Source of the DNA: Cristatella mucedo
Taxonomy: Eukaryota > Bryozoa > Phylactolaemata > Cristatellidae
DNA: 64,000 bases
Reading direction: 5' to 3'
NCBI GenBank assembly: GCA_009760855.2
Contig: WPIO01000024.1
Location: 4,154,501-4,218,500 of the forward strand
Shown: piece by piece, positions 55,223 to 64,000 of the stretch
Layout of the letters: the number at the start of each line of letters is the position of its first letter
Numbering within the stretch: position 1 is the stretch's first letter
The notes under the pieces: model-generated
The model's database searches: none
What the model was told of the DNA's origin: nothing
Seen by the model: the letters and a program-made list of their open reading frames with translations, nothing else
Translations under genes and position numbers: made by a program

Positions 55223-55889
55223 ACCTATCCATCAGCAGAAGATATTCTCAAACCTGCTTGTTAAACCTCAGTGTCTCCCTCCCAAACAAAAATACAAATC
55301 CCAACTTATACACTGCATAAGTGAGAACTCATAAGTAAGAAAATCACGTCCACGTCGTTCGAATATAAACTAAGCAACCTTTTTAGGCGACTGCAGTTCA
55401 ATCTAGGTCACCAGAAATCCGGCGATGCTGTATTGCCTGCAGTTTCGACATCTTTAAGCTGATGCAAAAACCGGATTAACTATTCTCTTATACAGTACAC
55501 GTGGTGATTGCTGTCTTTTTAATTACTGACCCTACAGCAGTAATTTATCACTAAATTGTCCCTAACGGTAGTGAAGTTTTCAACCAATAGTAAATTCTAG
55601 TTGGTGGGATAATGTGAACACCCCAATGTAAACATATGCACGGAAAACAAATAAGGCTTTACACGTTTAGATAGTTGTTTGCCTTAGGTCTGTGTGCAGT
55701 GCATTGCTCTCAACGGGCCGGCTCAGATCGGCCAAATTGAGTTTAGGCTTTAATCTTCTTTTAACTACTAGTTGGACGGTTGTCCAAGGTAACCAAAGTG
55801 TCATTATTTAGAAAATTTAACTTTTTTTCGCAATTAAGAGTTTTTCTACGGTTCTTGAGATGCGTGGCTTAGATTTACAGAGTTCACTT
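55223..55889. other. Unannotated stretch
   Basis: Nothing recognised. Confidence 0.5.
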
Positions 55890-57371
55890 TAAAACGCTGT
55901 CCACTTGTGGTTGTATTTAAATAGACGAGTTTGACTGCACTCCTATCACTCGCTCGAGTGTCTCTGGTTTAAGCGATGGCAGGGGACTGGGCTGAAGTCG
56001 CTCAGGTTATCTTGGTCTACCAATGTTTCCTTGAATAGTGGGTTCACTCAAGCCTCTTTGGGAGGTACTTGGACATCATCTGAGAGAAAGACACATACAT
56101 GATGTTTGTTATGCATCCTAATTTTTAGCGTTAAATTCATTATTATGAATATTGCAGTTTTAAAAACATTACCTGGTAAAGAGACTTCCCCACCCCAAGT
56201 GAGGACGTTAGAAATGGATGTGCCTTGCGAGTTGAAGAATGAACGCCAAATCCTAAGACGGGTTAAAGCACAGATACAGCTGTGCATTTTCAATCAGTGG
56301 GAATCTCTAAAGTGGTTGCAGTCTCGTTTGGCAGGGTGAACGATTATAGGACGAGGCCAATTGTAGCAGGCTTGCATTCGGATGTTTACGAGCTTCTAAT
56401 AATAGGGGAATATGAGTCCTAACGCACTTAAAAGAGCAAGGCAAGTCTAATTGAAATGATATACTTGTAGAATAGCCTCTCACATTTCTTATCAATTTTT
56501 ATGTAAGTGAATCCGGAGCAGGTCTCTGCCATATTCCAACTTGGATGAATTAGTCAATTAGATAAATGCAACTACGGTTTATCGTTGTCTTCCGAACTTG
56601 TGGATTATGTAGTATATTACAAAGATATATATTTGAAGGATGAATCTAGCCTTAAGTAAAATGTATTTTTATGATCTACAGCAGTTCTCATAAACATATC
56701 GATGCTCGAGGGCTCTCGATTTTTAGGGCACATTTTCAAGCTCTTGCTTACCCGAGCTAGCTGGCTTTTTTCCGTGGTAAACCTCCAACCGTGGGGGTGA
56801 TGGTGCCATTCTTGTATACTCTTAAATGCAAAGTAATTAAGTATTTAAGATATCGTCGTGTTCTGTCATTCTGCCAATAATGAAATTGCAAGAATGTCGT
56901 GCTACGAGGATGAATGTAAAATTTGGCATAAGCATCATTTCATCGGACCTAAGATTTCGTAATTTGGTTAGATTTTCGAAGTAGTCGACGTCACAGACTG
57001 TAAGCTGAGTGAGATCCCAATGTCGTCAGAGCAGTAAAATTTGTTAATAAAGTCAGAGCAAAGTTTACAGTTGGAGGAGAAAGATTTGCCGAGTTTGTGA
57101 CACTCGATGTGACTAGGGTCATACACCAATAAAAGATAAATCGAGTTAGTCAACCAATGAAGCATCTCGGTAAAGGCGGAATATCCATTATCTGAAAACA
57201 ACTTTAATTTACCCTCATGGGTAAACTAATTTCCTCGTTTAATAAATGGGAGCAAGTAAGGTGAAATCCTAAATAAAGAAGGATGTAGTACGTGTAGGGA
57301 TGGGCAACACACTACAGCCACCACAAGCAGCATTTCGGCTGAACTCAAAACTCTAGATACGAAAGACTTTG
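55890..57371. repeat. Duplicated block, copy 2, parts 1 and 2
   Basis: Colinear with 29100-30158 and 31064-31904. The first 220 bases (to about 56110) are family A LINE RT sequence on the minus strand, shared with copy 1. At about 56393 (TTTACGAGCTTCTAATAATAGGGG) the empty site of the 30159-31063 family B insertion is preserved. Confidence 0.87.
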
Positions 57372-57515
57372 TTCTTGCTAATTAAATGGTTTAGCTGTTA
57401 AGGTGCTCGCCCCAACCAAGGTCTGACTGAGATCATGGGCTCAAGGCCCCGAGGCATATGTGAAGCGCCTGAATAGAGATTAAGTTCTCTTGGGGCGCTA
57501 TATAAATGAATTACA
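57372..57515 (+). mobile_element. tRNA-headed SINE with family A LINE tail (SINE-A)
   Basis: Pol III-like A box TAGCTGTTAAGG (57392-57403) and B box GGCTCAAGGCC (57438-57448, one mismatch to GGTTCRANNCC) are about 35 bases apart, as in tRNA promoters. The 3' part, AAGCGCCTGAATAGAG...GTTCTCTTGGGGCGCT (57463-57498), matches the family A LINE 3' hairpin, including 15 identical bases in a row. This is the arrangement of SINEs mobilised by a partner LINE. One copy only, so boundaries are approximate. Confidence 0.7.
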
Positions 57516-59690
57516 TATAGAATGGATTGCAACAGAGTGGGAAATGAGCGAAAACGGAAACACTTCCACACATTTTCATATATCTAAGAACTTGAAATGA
57601 GTGAAAGCTTTAAGAGGTAGCTTTTTATGATCAGAGAGTGAAAAGATTAGGCCATTCTTGCTCAAGGTGATTATGTCAGACTAGTTTCCCACATATAAAT
57701 CAACTTGTATTGTAACTTCATTGCGTAATTAGTGAAAAAATTCAAAATGAAAGCATTAAGATGGGCCTTCAGAGTTATAGTGGTCATGATGGGCACAGTG
57801 GTGTAGTGAACCACTGGGGAGCTAGGGTCTGGTTTCCAATGGCGACACGAGACCAAGCTGGATATAGCAAACCAATTAAGGATTTGAGCCAAGCTGTTTT
57901 ATTTGCAGCCAAAAGCTTTGAGTCACTCGTGTTTTGATAATCATTAATTCTTGGAAAATAAAAACACAGCTGTATAAATGGATGCATTTGTAAGGCGCCA
58001 GCCCCTAAACAAAAGACTTGTTTTCTTAAGATGACCAGTCCCTGGTTTCATTCAAGGGGCAAATAATTGACATTGAAACCGGCACAATGGATAGGCCAAC
58101 AGCTATGCTAAAAATAACCTAAATACGAAAACTAGCCTTTGTTCCTATTCTGGATGTGATTTTTGTTGGACGCCTGCCTGTTACCAGCACCAAAAGATTT
58201 CATGCTTGCCATGATCTATTAAAAGACTCTGCGACTTTCCTTAAAGTGCCTGCATCTACTTCCTCTTTGGGTCCTTTTAAACTGGCAACGGTAGTGTTTA
58301 TGCAATTGAAAATACGAGGTTTGGAAAAATTAGTGGGATGCCACAGGTGACCAATCGGGAAAATGCGTTTCTGCACTGTCTTCCCTTTGCTTAACAAATT
58401 AGGCTTTAAATTTTTACTCCTTATTAGTTTTTAAAGTACCGGAAATGATTTGACCTCCCTATTATCTTCGTTTACTTGCTATGGAATTCGCGTACAGATA
58501 GTGGTTATTTCTGACTGGACTAACCTTGGAGAGAGATGTTGCTTGTGGTTAGAGAGACATGTACGTCTGCAAGATGCTGTGACTGCATCAACTTGGTTAT
58601 TGATCTGTGATTGGTGGCCTGTTACCTCGGCCAATATTACTCTGAGGTTTTTATATAAGCTAATTCAAACGAACGTAGACATGCCTAGTTAGTTGACACG
58701 ATATAGCAAATTTACAGTTGAAAACTCATAGGCTTGATCAAGCCATAGTTTTCAACATAAAGAATGAGTTTTAAAATACTGTTTAAAAATAATAGTCAAG
58801 TAATGTCCTAATCTTTTATAGTCCCATTAGAGAAGCCAATCTCAAACTAGGTACTTATATCAAAAATGAAGCTCGAATACAATCTTATTGGTACCATGAA
58901 CATTGCCAACATCAATACGGCAAACAGTAGTCACGAGCAAAAAAACATGTAAAATGAAGCCACTAAGATATTTCAGACCGTCATCAATTCCAGCACTCAA
59001 AAGGGTAATCGCAAGACCAGAAAAAGCTATAAGAAGCCGGAGAAAGCACAAACTTTTGTAATATTGCTTATTTGGAGATTGTTTAGTTTAAATCAGGAGT
59101 GAGTTCCACCCGTTAATGCATTTGGAACACAAGGCCAGGGCTTGAAAGGTTTTTGGTTAGTTCAAGGTTAACTTGCGCAATTTTAGTCAAAAGAGGCAAA
59201 TCCCCGACGTCAAAGCAGGTTGGGAGTGTAGTTCTAATATTTTAACTGGAGCAAGAGAATAAATCTGACTTTAAAAGAGGTGGCCAAAATGTCCAAGCAA
59301 AAGGCTATTGATTGGAAGTTATAGCAGACCTACGAGACGATGCTAGAATTCGCAACTGAGCCGCTCGAGGCAGAAAAGCCTTGAAACGCAATTGACAGCT
59401 GAAGATAAGCCCCAAACAGCACCGACCGTTAGACTTGCATTTAATAGGATTCTGCAGTCAAGCAGGCATGTACAAAATACTTTTAGCAATTGTATTGAAG
59501 TTTAACTATTTAAACCTTCCCGAAATTTACCTTTGACTTAGCTTAAACTTGGTTATCATGGCTGGAAAGTCGATTAGCAGGTCCAGTGACAATTATGTTT
59601 CGAACAGTACAACAGCTTACTTGAGGATTTTGTAGTTGTTATGCTGACCTGTTCCAATTATGTTTGACACTTCACAATTTCTACCATTTT
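57516..59690. repeat. Duplicated block, copy 2, part 3
   Basis: Partner of 34201-36384: GTGAAAGCTTTAAGAGGTAGC, AATGGATAGGCCAACAGC, GGCCAATATTACTCTGAGG and CCACTAAGATATTTCAGACC are shared in order. Frames of 60-80 codons (for example 58156-58350 and 58450-58692) are not conserved in the other copy. Confidence 0.9.
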
Positions 59691-61134
59691 AGATGACAAA
59701 AAAGTGAATTAATGGCTGGTTGAGATACCTCAAGGATCGCTAGCTAAGAGCCAAACATATGCATTGCTAAAGTAGGGGTATATGGTCCTCGTTGTAGCAC
59801 GATGCTTCCGTTATCAAGCAATGTTTTTATTTAAGCTAGACAGCCATTTGCAAAACGGATTCGTATAGTTTTGAGTAGTCCTCAGATTCCTGGCGATGGT
59901 GAGTCAATTATGATCATTTGTATGATTTCTATAGCTTTGGCTTACGAGATCAAGCATGTACATTTTGGAAAGTGCACATTTTGGAAAGAAACTCCATCTT
60001 GGTGAGATCCCAGTATAAGCTTAGTGATAGGTGCACAATCGTCGAGCCAAAGTGCTGATGCGATATTCCATTATAATGATGACCGGTCAGAAGGGGAGTT
60101 AAGCTGCAGAAGCGAGAAAGATAATACGAAGCAAGCATCACCCCTATAATGAGACTTATGGTCTTGCAATTCACAATTAGATTCAGGAGGGCACACACTT
60201 GAGACCGAACGACTCGTGATCAGACATGTAAAATTGAATATTCATAGGTGGCAATAGCTTACCATTGCATTGGATACATTATTAAGCTTAGCCAACAGTG
60301 ATCTTAGTCGGTTTATGTAGACGTGCCAAACAGGAAGATTAGTCATTCCTTGCGTGGAATAAGTAAGTAAGCCGTGAGGTAAGTCATTCGAATGCTTGTA
60401 ATGATGAACCAATACCAACAATAGATCATTTTTAATATAGCATGAAAAAGGGTGTCAGAGCATAAGATCACTTTTTAATTGCTCGGCAATAAGCTCCATC
60501 GGTAGCATAAAGGTCAATACAATACACACAAGTGGTAAAGAAAACTGTTTAAGGGGCCAGCCGTCTTATTAAAGGGGCTGAAGATATTACGACCACGGCA
60601 ACATGCAAAAATAAGCATGGTTTGATTTCAGAATGTAAAAAGGAGAAGCTTAGCTGTTTTATTTTAGTCATAGTCCTCAGGGTAATTCTTTTTAGCCATG
60701 TTTCTTTCTTATCAGCCTATGAAATTGTTGACTTTCTCGACTATTGAATAACCTATTATTATTGTTTCCAGTCGATTTCTTCTAAAAATCCAAACCCTAA
60801 TCCCGAAAGGATAACTGTGCTATGGGCTGCTGGTGTTATCTAAGGGCTGACGCAACAAACTTTTAGTTCAAGTACGAGACTATGCTGGAAATAGCTAGTA
60901 CGAGTCACTTCTGTTCATGCACATTTACCCAGCCCCAGCCGCTTGTAATAGGTCAGGTTTTGTAATAGATAATTCACAGACTGAGCAACCCCAACTGCAT
61001 GTAGGATTGCATCTGATCGACCTTAGCCTAACGATAAATGGCATAGCACCGTTAAGATGAACTACTGTTCGTTCAAGTTAAAAAATAGAGATTAACCAAT
61101 AGCTGAAACAATACCGAAGCAGTCTGAGATGGGA
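59691..61134. other. Unannotated stretch
   Basis: 1.4 kb with no recognised repeat or exon. I looked for copies of the Cys-rich protease exons ahead of the duplicated last exon and found none. Confidence 0.5.
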
Positions 61135-61179
61135 AGAGAGAGAGAGAGAGATAGGGGGGAGAGACAGATAGAGAGAGAC

Positions 61180-61258
<79 letters not shown>

Positions 61259-61408
61259 TAGACAGACAGACAGAGAGAGAGAAAGAGACAGACAGAGGGA
61301 GAGACAGAGAGAGAGAGAGACAGAGAGAGAGAGACAGAGAGAGAGAGAGAGGGAGACAGAGAGACAGACAGACAGAGACAGAGAGAGAGAGAGAGACAGA
61401 GAGAGAGC

Positions 61409-61474
<66 letters not shown>

Positions 61475-61760
61475 CACAGAGAGAGAGACAGAGGGAGAGA
61501 GAGAGAGAGACACACACACACACACTCACACACACACAGACACAGAGAGAGAGAGAGAGACAGAGAGACAGAGAGAGAGAGAGACAGAGAGACAGAGAGA
61601 CAGAGAGACAGAGAGACAGAGAGACAGAGAGACAGAGAGACAGAGAGACAGAGAGACAGAGAGACAGAGAGACAGAGAGACACAGAGACAGAGAGACAGA
61701 GAGACAGAGAGACAGAGAGACAGAGAGGCAGAGAGACAGAGAGACAAAGAGACAGAGATA
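61135..61760. repeat. Complex GA/GACA polypurine array
   Basis: GA dinucleotides with GACA runs (about 61221-61275), a CA patch (61511-61540) and a long higher-order array of the octamer GAGACAGA (about 61560-61752). Open frames across it are repeat artefacts. It directly precedes the duplicated protease exon block. Confidence 0.95.
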
Positions 61761-61764
61761 GAAA

Positions 61765-62474
61765 ATCTTAACAAAGCAAAAGAGAACACACCTGTACCTC
61801 TGAATTTGTGTTATCTTTCTTGGCAAAGAGTTTTCAATTGTGCCCTGAGTTACGCTTTATTTTTATTTACGCACACCACTAGTGAAATTAAAGTATAGCA
61901 GTAATAACAAATTTGGAGTTCAGTAAAAATGAATGCACGTCTATATTACACAATGTATATTTATTTAGCATCTTATTATGGATTTGAACACTTGAAACAA
62001 AATATTGGGGCTGGTTATTTGGGCTTTTTGACAGTCATAGTGGGACTTTACAAAGTAGCTGAACTTTGCTCCTTACTATTGACACATGTGTGTGCTATAG
62101 TATCGGCCAGGTAACCTTTTTCAGATTATTTTTTAATGCTTGACTTACATTTAGTGTTTGTAATCATTATTACCGAAAATCAAAGGCCAATGTTAAAAAA
62201 TTTAAAGAAATCTGTGATCCACAGTTAACCCAGCAACATACATTGGGAAAGTCATGTTTATCTCTTTGGCAGGTCTTAACACGGAAATAAATATGTCATA
62301 AATCATCCTCCTCAGTCCGATTAAAATTAAAACACATTCATCCGGACATTTTTCGCCTGAAGATGTAAATGGTACCAAATAATTTAGATTGAATATTAGT
62401 TTTAATCTCATAATACTTAGCATGATCTAAAAATATTCTGACGTCGTTTATGCAGTGTTTGATATATTTTGTAG
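61765..62474 (+). repeat. Duplicated intron flank of the protease last exon (right arm)
   Basis: AAAAGAGAACACACCTGTAC, CTTGGCAAAGAGTTTTCAATTGTG, TTTGGGCTTTTTGACAGTCATAGTGGGACTT and CCACAGTTAACCC match the left copy at 17030-17741 in order. The acceptor-like TTTTGTAG is retained at 62467-62474. Confidence 0.88.
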
Positions 62475-63370
62475 GCGTATAATGCATCGAATCAGACCAC
62501 TACAAATATGATAAGTGTTACTAAAACTACCCAACCTAATAGTGACATGAGAACCACACGCATGGACACATCTGGAACGACGCGGTCAACTGATCTCAGT
62601 ATTAAAACTAACGAAGTGACTACTTCCGAAAATAAAACTACAGTTGCAGTCACGATTAATAAATGACACGACTGCCCTAGTTCTACCGACAAAGCTAGCG
62701 ATACAAATATCAACAAAACTTAAAAAAACCACTGCTTTCGACACGATGCTAAAATCTGATCGCACTATTAAAACTGACAAAGCGACTGCTTCCAATAACA
62801 AAACTACTGCCGAGGGCTCGATCAATAAAGACGTGACTCTGTCTAGTTCCACCGATAAAGCTACAGATACACTACCTACAAAATTACAGAAAAAACTACG
62901 GCCATCGAGGAGAAGCTAAAACGGATCTCACTATTAAAACCGACAAAGCGACTGCTTTCAATTACAAAACTACTGAGGTGAGCACAGTCAATAAAGACAT
63001 GACTCGGACAAGCTTCATCGATAAAGCTACAGGTGCAACAACCTACAAAACTATAGATGACACTATTGCTACTGACGCGACCCAAAAAACTGATCACACT
63101 TCAAAAACCGATCAAACAACTCTTTCACAGACCGCTACTACAAATGTTGGTGGGTCAACCACTGATACAACGAAGACGACCACCAAATTAGATACAAAGC
63201 TGACTACTGCTAGAATTGATGCGAGCCAGCCAAATTCAAATCAAACCACAAGTCAGAATATTTCAGTTACTCAACCGACTACGAATCCTGAAAAGATGTC
63301 CATGATAATGTCGCTGCTGCCAAACTCTCTAATGCCTATCACGATCTTAATCGTGCTTGTAGTAATTTAG
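62475..63370 (+). pseudogene. Decayed duplicate of the protease stalk/anchor exon
   Basis: Begins GCGTATAATGCATCGAATCAG, parallel to the intact exon at 17742. Three tandem stalk units (62604, 62770, 62936) are present instead of two. In-frame stops occur at 62664-62666 (TGA) and 62721-62723 (TAA), and units 1 and 2 are 166 rather than 168 bases, so frame is lost twice. The last 130 codons (62978-63370) are open and end in a hydrophobic tail (MPITILIVLVVI). No neighbouring protease exons were found, so it is best seen as a pseudo-exon. Similarity stops right after the stop codon, where a LINE begins. Confidence 0.85.
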
Positions 63371-63375
63371 TTGTA

Positions 63376-63850
63376 ATAGCTCCAGCCTTTCTCTCAGATA
63401 TACTCCCCCATTCAGGCCAAGCATCGTAACACCCGCTTTTCAGAATCCAAGAGTCGACAAATACGTCGCACAAACCTTATATCCTTTGGAGACCATGGAT
63501 TTAGTTAATATGCTCCCAAAGCAAAGAACTTCCTCACGACCTGTGTCAGAACCTCCCAGGACCTGACCAGATTTAAAAAGAACTTAAAAACACACCAATT
63601 TAGGACAGCATTTAGTGGGTCCTGTGATTCGTGCTGTCCTTGATGTGCTAATGCATGCTGACACTGTTAATGCTGCCACTAACTACATTCGCATGCTAAC
63701 CCTGTGCATGTCACTGCTACCACGTTATTCATTTTGTTTGTTTATCAAGCATGATATTCCTCACCATTCATTTGCATTTCACTTTGCATCAATTGTTAAG
63801 TGCCTAAAGAGTGAATGATTTCTCTGAGGGCGCTTTATCAAATGAGTATA
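63376..63850 (+). mobile_element. Family A LINE 3' end
   Basis: AATAGCTCCAGCCTTTCTCTCAG, the APKA..F-LTTC region, TTTAGTGGGTCC, GTGATTCGTGCTG, and the hairpin region ending GAGGGCGCTTTATCAAATGAG. 5' truncated directly next to the pseudo-exon. Confidence 0.88.
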
Positions 63851-64000
63851 AATATTATCATTTTTACTCGTTACTGCTGTGTTATTCTACCGTCAGCACA
63901 ACCGTGTGTGCCGGGGCTGCAACTTCAAGTAACTAGAAGTAACTAGACGTAAGACAAGGTCTTGGCCATAAGCTGTTAAGAGAACAGGGACAGATAGTTG
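63851..64000. other. Window end, nothing recognised
   Basis: Short imperfect direct repeats (AAGTAACTAGA) at 63928-63948 and no other feature. Confidence 0.5.

Noticed and set aside
61560-61752. Regular octamer array as a CRISPR-like repeat
   Set aside because: There are no unique spacers, the unit is 8 bases, and the sequence context is animal DNA; it is a simple satellite.

Overview
The window is invertebrate animal DNA: AT-rich and gene-poor, with long introns, GT-AG splice sites, large purine and CA microsatellites, and dense decayed retrotransposons. I cannot name the phylum. The one host gene I can build is a metalloprotease of the ADAMTS / MIG-17 type, which agrees with a protostome or other invertebrate source but does not prove it.

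Region 1-18.5 kb holds the 3' half of that gene on the + strand. Seven exons with matching splice phases (1855-2019, 3809-3944, 4070-4204, 4333-4384, 8956-9054, 10533-10678, 17742-18485) encode about 491 residues: the end of the reprolysin catalytic domain, an ADAMTS-type disintegrin-like domain, two short cysteine-rich segments ending in CCKTC, and one large last exon encoding a Thr-rich mucin-like stalk that ends in a hydrophobic tail. No thrombospondin repeat was found. The visible zinc-site segment reads GANLDG where GxxHDG is expected, so the third zinc ligand appears to be lost. The catalytic HExxH exon lies to the left of the window.

Region 18.5-61 kb is mostly mobile-element debris. 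Two non-LTR (LINE, CR1/L2-like) families dominate. Family A has (ATT)n tails and a 3' hairpin of the form AAAGCGCC...GGCGCTTT. Family B has tails built on ATTC/ATTAC and a 3' end that reads through GACTTTGTGGAGTTACTG. At least 15 A pieces and 6 B pieces were found; several show the 5' inversion expected from twin priming. There is also a 5'-truncated GC-rich Ty3/gypsy element with a clear polypurine tract and 3' LTR (45.7-48.1 kb), tRNA-derived SINEs (16.1, 18.9, 40.9 and 57.4 kb), a possible hAT fragment, and an unidentified inverted-repeat ORF locus (23.7-24.8 kb).

Two old intralocus duplications are visible. The last protease exon and its upstream intron (17.03-18.49 kb) recur at 61.77-63.37 kb as a pseudo-exon with in-frame stops. 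A block at 29.1-36.4 kb recurs at 55.9-59.7 kb, the first copy being expanded by a family B insertion and the body of a family A LINE. At the latter position the second copy instead carries a tRNA-headed SINE whose tail matches family A, which suggests a SINE-LINE partnership. No CRISPR arrays, rRNA genes or credible functional tRNA genes were seen.
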